The notes: generated by a model not told the origin, from the letters alone. Positions 16,188 through 24,374 are shown, counted from the stretch's first letter. The stretch: DNA of 36,386 nucleotides from Spirochaetaceae bacterium (GCA_031283755.1 JAITBE010000093.1:1-36386), one strand, 5' to 3'. Translations and numbers: made by a program.

Positions 16188-16845
16188 GGGGGTCTAAGGC
16201 TCCGGGAAAAACATGACCGGATAACTCATAATAAATGGTATCTCCGTTTTGTTCGTAGAGGGTGATTTGCCGGATAACCGAATCCCCCCGCAGGATGATC
16301 CGCCGGGCAAAGGAGCGGAGGTTCTTTTCCCCGGGGACCAGCCCCACCGTCCAGCTTCCGTCCGCTTCAACAAAATAATTATCAAACTTATCCAGCAGTT
16401 TTTCCGTATTCCCGGAAAAAACAGCGCTTATGGTTTCGGCTAGCTGCAAAAATGTTTCGTTTCCCCGGGCATCGAGTTTTGTTTTCCTTCCCCCGGGACT
16501 CCACTGGATAAGGTAATCCCGACCCACCGCCATGGTGGAGGGAAAGGGCCTGAGGGTTTCCCAGACCATACCCCGTTCCGCATCAATAATAAAGGCCCCT
16601 CCCGATTCCAGGGAACGTTTAAGCCGGCTCAAGGTCTTTTTTTGGACAAAATCCCCCTTAACCAGGGGATGGGCCGAAAGAATCGTATTTATCTCCCGGT
16701 ACCGGGGCAGGGCCGCCGGGGAAAGGGGATGCCGGAACACCTCTTCGGAAAACTCCTGGGCGGCAAGGGGAATACCGGAGAAACCGATAAAGAGAAACAG
16801 ACTGAATAGGAAAGATCGAAGGGGACCGAAGAAGCGGCAGATCAT
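16162..16845 (-). CDS. apeL: LolA-like outer-membrane lipid carrier (ApeL-type)
   Basis: A 227-residue periplasmic protein with a signal peptide (hydrophobic 8-26, cleavage near LAAQ). The mature part shows the LolA-type series of beta strands: HPLVKGDFVQKKTLSRLKRSL (about 58-78), the AFIIDAERGMVWETLRPFPS strand pair and YLIQWSPGG. LolA-like proteins in APE clusters are thought to ferry the lipid through the periplasm. It is linked to apeK by an ATGA overlap and to apeM by a 26-base overlap, so these genes are co-expressed. Confidence 0.85.
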   Translation of the reverse strand: MICRFFGPLRSFLFSLFLFIGFSGIPLAAQEFSEEVFRHPLSPAALPRYREINTILSAHPLVKGDFVQKKTLSRLKRSLESGGAFIIDAERGMVWETLRPFPSTMAVGRDYLIQWSPGGRKTKLDARGNETFLQLAETISAVFSGNTEKLLDKFDNYFVEADGSWTVGLVPGEKNLRSFARRIILRGDSVIRQITLYEQNGDTIYYELSGHVFPGALDPREIALFSL

Positions 16846-17288
16846 GGGGAACCCTCCGGGTCAAGCTGGGCCAACAGGGTTTCTACTTTATCGGTAAAAA
16901 TCCGGGGGCACACAAAACAGGAATCCTGGGCGGCGACATGGTAGGCCATTTGGGTACTTACTCCCTTGGTAGTGATTTCCCCGGTTTCAGGGAGGGAAAG
17001 TTCATATTTTATTCTAAGGCGGTTTTCATATTCATCCAGGATCGCTTTGATCCGTACCCGGTCGCCAAAATGAAGGGGTCTTATAAATTTGAGGGAAATA
17101 TCAGTCACCGGGAAAACATACCCCGAAGCCTTCATTTCCCGGTAGCCGTAGCCAATCCTATTCAACAGGGCACAGCGGGCCTTTTCAAAATACTTCACAT
17201 AATTACCATGCCAGACTACATCCATGGGGTCCACATCATAAAATTCTATGGTACATTCCACTTCGGCGGTCAGATTTCGGGGGTTCAT
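16842..17288 (-). CDS. apeK: Acyl-CoA/ACP thioesterase, 4HBT hotdog family (ApeK-type)
   Basis: A 148-residue hotdog thioesterase. The 4-hydroxybenzoyl-CoA thioesterase motif YDVDPMDVVWHGNY is present with Asp20, Asp23 and His27. It may release the finished polyene from ApeE/ApeF or act as an editing enzyme; the exact job is not settled. ATG 17288 is preferred to the GTG at 17297 because GAGGTG lies six bases upstream. The 130-base gap before it, rare in this operon, contains a hairpin. Confidence 0.85.
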   Translation of the reverse strand: MNPRNLTAEVECTIEFYDVDPMDVVWHGNYVKYFEKARCALLNRIGYGYREMKASGYVFPVTDISLKFIRPLHFGDRVRIKAILDEYENRLRIKYELSLPETGEITTKGVSTQMAYHVAAQDSCFVCPRIFTDKVETLLAQLDPEGSP

Positions 17289-17324
17289 AGGACACACCTC
17301 AAAAAATTTATTCGGAGGGGATCA

Positions 17325-17362
17325 GGGACAGGCGGAAAAGCAGCCGGCTTCCCCGCCTGCCC
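17325..17362 (-). promoter_or_regulatory. Intercistronic hairpin between the acyltransferase and apeK
   Basis: GGG-A-CAGGCGG (17325-17335) pairs with CCGCCTG-CCC (17353-17362) with one bulged base. No U-tract follows on the minus strand, so it is more likely an mRNA stability or partial-termination site in the only sizeable gap of the operon. Confidence 0.45.
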
Positions 17363-17418
17363 TTGTTGCGGCGTTTTCAATGAAATCTATTCGGAAACCG
17401 AGACCCCGAATAACCCTA

Positions 17419-18438
17419 TCAAACACCGGTATTGCCCTCCGGTTTCGCCCAAAAATCATAAAAATTATACCATTGATACGGGTACTGTTTACAGTACTCC
17501 TCCAGGGATGCCGCGAAACTCCGGGCAAGCTCCCGAATCCTATCCCCCCGTTCTTTTCGGGAACAGTCGAAGGAGACGCTGCTTTTACGGACCATCATAT
17601 CGTATTCCGATTTCAGGGACAGGTCCTTTCTCCGCAGGGCAAACACAAAATAAACGGGAACCTTCAACAGAGCGGCGAGAAAAAACGGACCATAGGCAAA
17701 GGGCGCGTCTTCCCCCAAAAAGGGAAAAAGAAAATATTTGTTCCGGGTGTTAATTGAAGTCCGGTCCCCGGCGATCACCACAAGCTCCCCCTCGGCCAGC
17801 CGGTCCTGGAGCAAAACCGCCGTATCCGGGCCAAAGTCTTGCGCGTCAATGGTACGCAGTACCGATTGAGGATTCAGATCCCGTAACATCCGGTTGAAAT
17901 AGGCGGTTACGGAACCTTCAACCACCGAAGTTACGGGGATCTCCCGGGAGACACCGGTACGGTTAAAACCCGCCAGAGCCCGCAGGAGTTCGGCGTTCCC
18001 CAGATGGGAACAGATGAGGAACGCCCCCTCCCCTCTTTCAAGCCGGTTTTTCAGATCCCTGATATCATCCTCACGGAAATGGACCTGATCCAAAAAAAAT
18101 TTTCCCCCCCAGGATTCAACCTTTTCCACCAGGGTAATCGAAAAGGCGAGAATATGCCGCAGGGAGCTCCGGGGCGTTCTTTTATCCTTCGTTTTGACCG
18201 CCGCGGCTTTTTTAAGATACCGGCGGGACTCATCCCTGCCTTTTTTGGAGAAAACATAATAAAAAAAACCCACCGGAAAAGCGAGGAACCGTAAAACATG
18301 AACCGGCAGCAGCCTGAAAAGACAGAGGAGGAATCGTACCTGCCAATAACCCACGGCCTGTTCCTTATGTTCCGACCAATGCCGGGGCGGATCCGCGGAT
18401 GCTCCGGCGGATTTTACCGCAAATATCGAAGCCTTCAC
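17419..18438 (-). CDS. LpxL/HtrB-like acyltransferase (ApeJ C-terminal half)
   Basis: A 339-residue lysophospholipid-type acyltransferase of the lipid A acyltransferase family. HWSEHKEQAVGYWQVRFLL and a membrane helix mark the N-terminus; the HX4E motif SHLGNAE lies near residue 140. It presumably joins the polyene acyl chain to a sugar-containing acceptor. The GTG at 18438 overlaps the stop of the glycosyltransferase (GTGA) and has GGAGGAG before it, so it is preferred over the TTG at 18504. In Escherichia-type clusters, as I recall, one ApeJ carries both glycosyltransferase and acyltransferase domains; here they are separate genes. Confidence 0.82.
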   Translation of the reverse strand: MKASIFAVKSAGASADPPRHWSEHKEQAVGYWQVRFLLCLFRLLPVHVLRFLAFPVGFFYYVFSKKGRDESRRYLKKAAAVKTKDKRTPRSSLRHILAFSITLVEKVESWGGKFFLDQVHFREDDIRDLKNRLERGEGAFLICSHLGNAELLRALAGFNRTGVSREIPVTSVVEGSVTAYFNRMLRDLNPQSVLRTIDAQDFGPDTAVLLQDRLAEGELVVIAGDRTSINTRNKYFLFPFLGEDAPFAYGPFFLAALLKVPVYFVFALRRKDLSLKSEYDMMVRKSSVSFDCSRKERGDRIRELARSFAASLEEYCKQYPYQWYNFYDFWAKPEGNTGV

Positions 18439-19187
18439 GGGCTCCTCCCGGGGACTTGGAACCGGCGGTAGATCGTTACCGGCAGACGGAGAAGCATGCC
18501 CCAAAAAAGCCTGAAAAAAACCAGGCTGATGCGGATATTATCCCGAACCAGACGAAAATGGGAAATCCCGTCCGGGGGGTACACCACCCGGACGGGATGG
18601 AAAAAAAGAGGAATCCCCAGCCAGACCAGGCGGACAAGGATTTCAATATCCACCCCCATCCGGGGATCAAGGCGGTACCGGTGGATAAGCCGCCAAAGGG
18701 GTTCCACCGGATACACCCGGAACCCGCACATGGCATCGGGAATGTTCCCGGAAAGGGCCGTTATCCGGGTCCAGACATTGGCAATATTCCGGCCTTTGAC
18801 ACGGCTTAAGGGGGCGGTTCCGTCAAATACGGGAAAACCGCAGATCGCCGCATCCGGATGTTTCGCGGATTCTTCCAGAAAAAAGGCCGCCTGCTCCGGA
18901 TCATGCTGTCCATCGGCGTCGATCTGCAAAAGATGGGTAAGTCCCAATTCCCGGGCCCGGTCTATACCCGCGCACAAGGCCGCCCCCTTGCCCCTGTTTT
19001 TATCCAGGGTTACCAGCATCACCCGGGGAAAGGTCCCGGCCGTATCCGCGATATAAGCCTTAGTTTCCCCGTCACTGCCGTCATCCACCAGGATCACCGG
19101 AAGGTCCCGTTGTTTCAGCAATTTTTCCACCAGGGGCCCCGTTGTTCTGCCATGGTTGTATACCGGGATAAGATAACCCTGTCTCAT
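18435..19187 (-). CDS. Family 2 glycosyltransferase (ApeJ N-terminal half)
   Basis: A 250-residue GT-A fold glycosyltransferase. VDDGS (near residue 35), KNRGKGAAL and DADGQHD (near 92) are the nucleotide-sugar and metal-binding motifs of dolichyl-phosphate-mannose-synthase-like GT2 enzymes. It probably adds a hexose or hexosamine to the lipid anchor of the APE. It has an ATGA overlap with the upstream fusion gene and a GTGA overlap with the downstream acyltransferase, so stoichiometric expression is likely. Confidence 0.86.
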   Translation of the reverse strand: MRQGYLIPVYNHGRTTGPLVEKLLKQRDLPVILVDDGSDGETKAYIADTAGTFPRVMLVTLDKNRGKGAALCAGIDRARELGLTHLLQIDADGQHDPEQAAFFLEESAKHPDAAICGFPVFDGTAPLSRVKGRNIANVWTRITALSGNIPDAMCGFRVYPVEPLWRLIHRYRLDPRMGVDIEILVRLVWLGIPLFFHPVRVVYPPDGISHFRLVRDNIRISLVFFRLFWGMLLRLPVTIYRRFQVPGRSP

Positions 19188-21253
19188 GGAACAGTTTCCT
19201 GGGAATTGGTCGTGGATAATAATAAAAGTCCTGTGGAATAAATTTTCTCACCGGGACCGGTAAAGGTAAAATTCAAGGTTTTTTTGAAGGGATCGTGACT
19301 CAACCTCAGGAAAACCCGGGAACCGGGACGGATCATGGCGGAAAATTTGAGCCGCTTTGCCCCGGCTAAGGTTATACCGGTGGCAAAATATTGGCGGGCA
19401 AACCGCAGGGCCAGTTCAAGCTGAGCCACTGCGGGGAGCAGCTTGAATTCCGGAAAGTGACCGTCAAAATAATCAACTTCCAAAGAAAACACAAACTCCA
19501 GCGTCACCGAGGTCCCGGTCCGCTCCAGTACCCGCAGGCAGGAGAGACCATGGAAGGACGGTAACTCCGCCGCCGGAACTGCCGGTTCCACGGTCTCTGC
19601 CGGTTCCGGCCGTGTGAACAGCGCCTGGATTTCGTCCCTTTTCTTTTTCCCCTGAGGATCCATGGGGAATGCCTCGATGTACCGCCAGCGTTTGGGAATC
19701 ACGACATTTTCAAAAAACCGTGAAAGATACTCCCGAAAATATTGATTCACGAGATATTTTTCGGTGTTACGGAATTTTTCAATCCCCGCCGGGTTTAAGA
19801 CCAGGACCGCCGCCAGATACTGCCGCTTATCCGCCAGGGCCACCACCGCGGCATCGGCCACGAGGCCGGATTGTACAAGGCGGTTTTCCACCTCCGGCAG
19901 GGAGATCCGTTTTTCCTCAATTTTGACGATTGAATCGGCCCGCCCATGGAGGAGAAAACAGCCGTTGGAAAGGATCTCCGCTAAATCCCCGGTGGTAAAA
20001 CCCGCGGGATCTTTGATATAGGGGGACCGGATCACGAGGCAGCCCGATTCATTAAGGGTTATACGGGCGTTATCAAAGGGGTTCCAGGCAAGGCCGTTCT
20101 TTGACTGCCGAAAGGCGATACCGCTGGTTTCGGTGCTGCCGTATACTTCCAGGGGCCAAAATCCCAGAACCTCGCTGGTTTTCCGCGCCGTATCCGGGTC
20201 CAGGACGCCGCCGGAGGTAAAGATCCAGGGAGAACGGAGCCGGAAACTCCTCTTCGCTTCCGGGCCCGCAGGCTCGATCTCCACGGCGCGTTTTAAAAAA
20301 GCGGGAACCGTAATGATCATATACGAATCGTCGGTTAATGTTTCCAGCTCCTCAGGGTACCTGATCCGGGAACGGCGGAAGGGTACGCCGGCGGTAAAGG
20401 GCAACAGAATAGAAAAAAGAAGCCCGTAAATATGGTGCTGGCTGACGGTGGAACAGACCTTGCGGCTCAAAAATTCCTCCCCCCATTTTGAGAGGATAAA
20501 GGCGTTGTCAATTTCGAATTCCGTCAGCCGTTGTTGAACGGCCTTGGGCCTCCCGGTGGTCCCCGAGGTATACATCATGATCACCGTCTCATCCCGGTTG
20601 ATGGCTGGGGGGGAAGCCGGCGGTATCAAAACGCCGGTGGAGGCTAACAGAGCGGGAAGGGAAAAGGAATCGGCCAGGTCCTGATCCGTCAAAACCGCTG
20701 TTCCGGGCAGGCGGATCTCGGCGATATACTCCGACGAAATATTTGCCGTTAGGAGGATCTGTTTTTTGCATTGAAGCAGGGCGGCAAACCCAACCAGAAA
20801 AAACCAGCAGTCCTCAGAATGGAGAATCCACTTTTCCGCCTCCTGAGTACCGATAAACTGCCGCAGCCGGGCGGTATCCTCCAGAAAATCTCCCCAGGTT
20901 TTATAGATTCCCCCGGTAAAGGTCCCGTCATAACACAGGATCCTATCAACGGAACGGGAAATGGGGCTCATCTGTGACAGGGGAAAAGCCCGGGGCATTT
21001 TTTTATCGACCCTCTTGCGAACCATCAATTCACCCCCAAATAATATACCGATAAATATATAGGAAATTCCGCCATTATACAAAGACCATAGGGCATCGGA
21101 GGCAAAAAAAACGGTCGCTGCCGCGATTCCTCCGTTTATAATAAAAAAAAGACACCAGACCAACGTTACTTTCCGGCAATAAGCTTCCACCCGCTTTTCC
21201 GCCAGGGACCCCCGGATGGTCTTATCCCACAAAACCGCAAACCGGAAGATCAT
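19184..21253 (-). CDS. ApeG(C-terminal)-ApeH-ApeI fusion: membrane domain, aryl/acyl-ACP ligase, hotdog dehydratase
   Basis: Residues 1-85 are the C-terminal membrane part of a COG4648-like ApeG protein, with two hydrophobic helices. Residues about 100-560 are an AMP-forming ligase: TSGTTGRPKA is the A3 motif, VYGSTE follows, and GKKKRDE near 556 holds the A10 lysine. This ApeH domain should activate the aryl starter acid. The last about 105 residues form a FabZ-like hotdog (ApeI) with catalytic His in GHFPEFKLLP. The coding frame continues upstream of this ATG without a stop to 21450, where an A10 tract separates it from the frame of the 21346-21603 ORF. The true gene is probably 19184-21603 with one frameshift. 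A three-part fusion is unusual; in the model clusters these are separate genes. Confidence 0.85.
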   Translation of the reverse strand: MIFRFAVLWDKTIRGSLAEKRVEAYCRKVTLVWCLFFIINGGIAAATVFFASDALWSLYNGGISYIFIGILFGGELMVRKRVDKKMPRAFPLSQMSPISRSVDRILCYDGTFTGGIYKTWGDFLEDTARLRQFIGTQEAEKWILHSEDCWFFLVGFAALLQCKKQILLTANISSEYIAEIRLPGTAVLTDQDLADSFSLPALLASTGVLIPPASPPAINRDETVIMMYTSGTTGRPKAVQQRLTEFEIDNAFILSKWGEEFLSRKVCSTVSQHHIYGLLFSILLPFTAGVPFRRSRIRYPEELETLTDDSYMIITVPAFLKRAVEIEPAGPEAKRSFRLRSPWIFTSGGVLDPDTARKTSEVLGFWPLEVYGSTETSGIAFRQSKNGLAWNPFDNARITLNESGCLVIRSPYIKDPAGFTTGDLAEILSNGCFLLHGRADSIVKIEEKRISLPEVENRLVQSGLVADAAVVALADKRQYLAAVLVLNPAGIEKFRNTEKYLVNQYFREYLSRFFENVVIPKRWRYIEAFPMDPQGKKKRDEIQALFTRPEPAETVEPAVPAAELPSFHGLSCLRVLERTGTSVTLEFVFSLEVDYFDGHFPEFKLLPAVAQLELALRFARQYFATGITLAGAKRLKFSAMIRPGSRVFLRLSHDPFKKTLNFTFTGPGEKIYSTGLLLLSTTNSQETVP

Positions 21254-21345
21254 GGACGGAGGTAACCTGAGGGTAAGGGAAAAGGCAATTAAGAGGGTTC
21301 CGTTAATGAATACCGGGTAAAGTTTTAAAAAAAGAGCGGAATTGG

Positions 21346-21603
21346 TTACAAAACAAAGGATACCAAGGCAGAGGAGCAGGAAGGAACAGCCCAGGGGCTG
21401 TAAGAATTCAGGCTGTAAGAGCCGCCCCGGGGAACCACTCTTTTTTTTTTCACCGAAACAACCAAAAAATAACCCAGAGCGATGAAACCCACAAAAAGCG
21501 CGATGATCCGCGGGGGGAGTTTAAAAAAAACCAAACCGCAAAAAATCACCAGGGGATACAGTACCGCCTGGATATACAAAAATATTCTGGAGACCTTAAA
21601 CAT
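21346..21603 (-). CDS. N-terminal part of ApeG (COG4648-like), cut by frameshift
   Basis: The first about 50 residues (two membrane helices, IQAVLYPLVIFCGLVFF and ALFVGFIALGYFLVV, then VKKK) are the start of the ApeG membrane protein. After the A10 tract this frame turns into an unrelated tail and stops. In the other frame the sequence resumes as KKKSGSPGRLLQP, then LKLYPVFINGTLL and RLPPSM, typical ApeG sequence, and runs into the fusion ORF. One extra A or two fewer A would restore the gene. It begins two bases after the apeF stop. Confidence 0.75.
   Translation of the reverse strand: MFKVSRIFLYIQAVLYPLVIFCGLVFFKLPPRIIALFVGFIALGYFLVVSVKKKRVVPRGGSYSLNSYSPWAVPSCSSALVSFVL
21441..21450 (-). 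other. A10 homopolymer at the apeG frameshift point
   Basis: Ten T on the plus strand, that is ten A in the mRNA, sit exactly where the ApeG reading frame shifts. Tracts of this length are prone to polymerase slippage, phase variation and sequencing error. Confidence 0.8.
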
Positions 21604-21605
21604 GA

Positions 21606-21854
21606 TTATGGAGCCTTGACCAGGGGGAAGAGAATATCCACCACATCCTGCAGGGTTTTAACGTTTTTAAACTGGGCCGGATCGATCTTATCGGTGGTAT
21701 ATTCTTTCATTTTGACAATAAGATCCACCGCGTCAATGGAATCAAGATCAAGATCCGTTGTCAAAGACGCCCCGGGGATGATTATGGCGGGTTCAAGATA
21801 AAATTCTTGAACCAGAATATCCTTTATGATAACAAAAAGTTCGTCCTTACTCAT
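21606..21854 (-). CDS. apeF: Acyl carrier protein (ApeF-type)
   Basis: An 82-residue carrier protein with the phosphopantetheine site DLDLDSIDAVDL (Ser39). Together with ApeE it carries the growing polyene. The start overlaps the apeE stop by four bases (ATGA). A three-residue stretch of isoleucine before the loop and the acidic helix II are normal for ACPs. Confidence 0.92.
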   Translation of the reverse strand: MSKDELFVIIKDILVQEFYLEPAIIIPGASLTTDLDLDSIDAVDLIVKMKEYTTDKIDPAQFKNVKTLQDVVDILFPLVKAP

Positions 21855-22123
21855 AAAACCGGGCTCCTGGTGGTTTCCGCGCTTATAAAGGCGGCTAACG
21901 CATCCACCGATGCAAAATGTTTTTTGTTATCCGCGTTTTCCGCGGAAAATTTTACCCCAAACCGCTTTTTCAGGGCCACCCCCAGTTCCAGGGCGTCAAT
22001 GGAATCCAAACCCAACCCTTCACCAAAAATCGGCGCCGAATCATTGATGTTTTCAGGCTTTATATCCTCAAGCTCCAGGGCGCTGATTATCAATTCTTTT
22101 ATCTGTAACTTAAGATCACTCAT
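21851..22123 (-). CDS. apeE: Acyl carrier protein (ApeE-type)
   Basis: A 90-residue carrier protein with the site GLGLDSIDALEL (Ser41). It is the first gene of the minus-strand APE operon, with GGAGGAG six bases before the ATG. The promoter at 22374-22402 gives it a leader of about 240 bases that starts with a large palindrome. Confidence 0.93.
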   Translation of the reverse strand: MSDLKLQIKELIISALELEDIKPENINDSAPIFGEGLGLDSIDALELGVALKKRFGVKFSAENADNKKHFASVDALAAFISAETTRSPVL

Positions 22124-22287
22124 TGGTACTCCTCCGCAAAATTATTTTGACCAGCCTCTTTTTCCGCTCATACCATGGCTGCCTGGGGATATCCAGAAAG
22201 CTGGGTATCTTCCGGACATCCGCGGCCCTGCGGTCCGGGACATTTGCCCCTGTTTTGTCGAAACAACAGCAAATACCCATTGAAAAA

Positions 22288-22371
22288 GCTGTCCAAACAA
22301 GTTTTCCCGCCTTTTCGGGCAAGATCTTTCAAAATCACGATCCTGCCGGGCTATCGGACTTTAAGACAGCC
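22288..22371. repeat. Dispersed long palindrome, copy E (long form)
   Basis: GCTGTC (22288-22293) pairs with GACAGC (22365-22370), and TTTCAAAATCACGATCCTGCCGGGCTATCGGACTTT forms the inner part. The inserted segment here carries its own hairpin CCCGCCTTTTCGGG. It lies immediately after the predicted APE transcription start, at the 5' end of the mRNA. Confidence 0.7.
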
Positions 22372-22373
22372 TC

Positions 22374-22402
22374 AATATATATAAAATAAGAAACAATGTC
22401 AA
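22374..22402 (-). promoter_or_regulatory. Promoter of the main APE operon
   Basis: On the minus strand TTGACA (complement of 22397-22402), a 17-base spacer and TATATT (complement of 22374-22379). Predicted start near 22367. Confidence 0.75.
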
Positions 22403-22520
22403 ATCTGAGACGCAGCAAAGGCATTTATTTTGCCAGGCGAGGCAGTTTTAAAATTCAACATGGAAAATTGCCTTAAACTAAAGGCCTTTACCAGGACTTG
22501 GCAGAATTCTTTACCTTGAA

Positions 22521-22549
22521 TTGACAAAAAAAATGGACAAATCTATAGT
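22521..22549 (+). promoter_or_regulatory. Promoter of apeBCD
   Basis: TTGACA (22521-22526), a 17-base spacer and TATAGT (22544-22549). Predicted start near 22556, about 17 bases before the GTG start of apeB. Divergent from the main APE promoter, 118 bases apart. Confidence 0.75.
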
Positions 22550-22572
22550 ATTAATAAGTATAAGGCGGCTCC

Positions 22573-23682
22573 GTGGACATAGAAAACTACAAAACAGATA
22601 CCATTCGGGCGGTGGACGCGAAATTTGAGGCTCAAAAGATATGTTTTGCCCCCTTAATTTTTCAGGCTGTCCGCGCCCTGCGGGAATTGGGAATTTTACG
22701 GAAAATATCCGACGCCGGGGATACCGGCTTGACCCGGGAGGAAGCGGCGGAGGCCAGCGGCCTGCCCGTATACGGTACAGGGGTTTTGGTTGAAATGGCC
22801 CTGGCCCTGGGCGTACTTAAACTCCGCGCCGATACCGCCGGAGGGCCGCCGGGGGAGGAGAAGTTTATCCTGGGGAAGATCGGTTGGTTCCTTCTGGAAG
22901 ATGATATGACCATCGTCAATTTTAATTTTGTAAATGATGTATGTTACCAGGGGGCATTTAAGCTTAAGGAATCGGTGCAGGAGGGTAAACCCCGGGGACT
23001 TTCAGTATTCGGTGAACAGTGGGGCACGATTTATGATGCCCTTGCTTCCCTCCCCCCCCGGACCCGGGAAAGCTGGTTCAACTTTGATCATTTTTATTCG
23101 GATATCGCCTTTCCCGAAGCCCTCCCGCTGGTATTTGAAACCAAACCCCGCCGCCTCTTTGACATCGGAGGAAATACCGCCAAATGGGCCATTGCCTGCT
23201 GCGCTTATGATCAGGCGGTGGAAGTTACTATCATCGACCTGCCGGGCCAAATTGCGGCGGCCCAAAAAAACGCCGCCGCCGCCGGTTTTGCGGCTCGGAT
23301 CTCCTGTTGCCCCGGTAATATTCTGGATACCGGAACCATCTTTCCCCCGGGGGCCGATGTGATCTGGATGAGCCAGTTTTTGGATTGTTTCTCCCCGGAG
23401 AAAATAGGCCTCATCATGGGGAAGATTCGGGCTGCCGTGTCGCCGGATACGGATATTTACGTACTGGAACCCCTCCGGGACAAGCAGCGTTTCGAGGCAT
23501 CCTCCTATTCCCTTCGGGCGATATCCCTCTATTTTACCTGCATGGCGAATGGTTCAAGTAAAATGTACTCTTTTACTGAGCTCAATCCGGCGGTGGAAGG
23601 AGCGGGATTCAAGCTGCAATCCGCCCGGCATGATCTGGGTTCCAATAACTATTCCCTGCTCCGTTACCGGAAGATCCCATGA
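22573..23682 (+). CDS. apeB: SAM-dependent methyltransferase (ApeB-type)
   Basis: A 369-residue methyltransferase of the O-methyltransferase-like two-domain plan. The N-terminal winged-helix dimerisation part (about 15-110) is followed by a Rossmann domain with the SAM loop LFDIGGNTAKWAIA near residue 195, a VTIIDLPGQ acidic strand end, and WMSQFLDCFSPE near residue 258. In APE systems it is thought to methylate the aryl head group, either C- or O-methylation. GTG start at 22573, set by the promoter and an AAGGCGG site. It is coupled to apeC by an ATGA overlap. Confidence 0.85.
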   Translation: MDIENYKTDTIRAVDAKFEAQKICFAPLIFQAVRALRELGILRKISDAGDTGLTREEAAEASGLPVYGTGVLVEMALALGVLKLRADTAGGPPGEEKFILGKIGWFLLEDDMTIVNFNFVNDVCYQGAFKLKESVQEGKPRGLSVFGEQWGTIYDALASLPPRTRESWFNFDHFYSDIAFPEALPLVFETKPRRLFDIGGNTAKWAIACCAYDQAVEVTIIDLPGQIAAAQKNAAAAGFAARISCCPGNILDTGTIFPPGADVIWMSQFLDCFSPEKIGLIMGKIRAAVSPDTDIYVLEPLRDKQRFEASSYSLRAISLYFTCMANGSSKMYSFTELNPAVEGAGFKLQSARHDLGSNNYSLLRYRKIP

Positions 23683-24374
23683 CCCCGGTATCTCCCCTCT
23701 ATGTCTCCCGGTTCACTGCCTGGGCCCCCGGTTTAGACCGCTTGGAGCTTTGGCAGGCGTGGGCGGCGGACAACCGGGAGATCCCCGGCTCAGAGGAGAG
23801 CCCCGGTGCGGGGCGGAACCCTGCCCTGGAGTTCATCGATCCCCTTTTACGCCGCCGGATAAGCCGGATAAGCCGGATGACCATTCAGGTACTCCACGAT
23901 CTCCTGCCCGTGGGGGAAGACATCAGGATCCTGTTTTTTTCATTCCGGGGCGAAATTACCCAGCAGCTACGGATCAACCAAGGGCTGATAGAGGAATATA
24001 CGGTACGGCCCGCGGTTTTTTCCCTGTCGGTGTTCACTACCCCGGTGGCCCTGGCCACCATCGCCCTGAATCTGCGGGCCGGATACTCCGCAATATACCC
24101 CGGTGAGGGACGGTTTAACACGGGCCTCCGGGCTGCGGCGGCCCCGGTGGCAGCCGGTGATGTGGAACGTATGGTCCTGGTTTATGCCGATGAACCGGCG
24201 CCGGAGGAATACGGAGCCCTTTGCCCTCGGGAGAACGGTTCCCTTGCCCTGGGGGCCATTCTTTCCTCCCAAAACTCGGAGGGCGCCCTTCCCCTGGAAG
24301 TAGCGGATGGGACATCCCCGGGAAATTTTCTACGATCCCTGCTGAGGCGGGGGGTACCCTATGGCTCCCCCTGA
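23679..24374 (+). CDS. apeC: Beta-ketoacyl synthase-like chain-length factor (ApeC-type)
   Basis: A 231-residue protein matching the small ketosynthase-like N-terminal family (PF13723) found in APE clusters. It has a YVSRFTAWAPGL start, LHDLLPVGEDIRILFFSFRGEI near 73-95, and SLSVFTTPVALATIALN where a ketosynthase would carry its active-site region. No catalytic Cys-His-His triad is visible, in keeping with a chain-length factor that pairs with ApeO. It overlaps apeB by four bases and apeD by 14. Confidence 0.83.
   Translation: MTPVSPLYVSRFTAWAPGLDRLELWQAWAADNREIPGSEESPGAGRNPALEFIDPLLRRRISRISRMTIQVLHDLLPVGEDIRILFFSFRGEITQQLRINQGLIEEYTVRPAVFSLSVFTTPVALATIALNLRAGYSAIYPGEGRFNTGLRAAAAPVAAGDVERMVLVYADEPAPEEYGALCPRENGSLALGAILSSQNSEGALPLEVADGTSPGNFLRSLLRRGVPYGSP

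Noticed and set aside
16938-17753. 271-codon plus-strand ORF across apeK and the acyltransferase
   Set aside because: Spans two genes on the other strand, without a domain or ribosome site.
22116-22322. 68-codon ORF as a confirmed gene
   Set aside because: No ribosome site and its N-terminus is translated repeat sequence; kept only as a finding.
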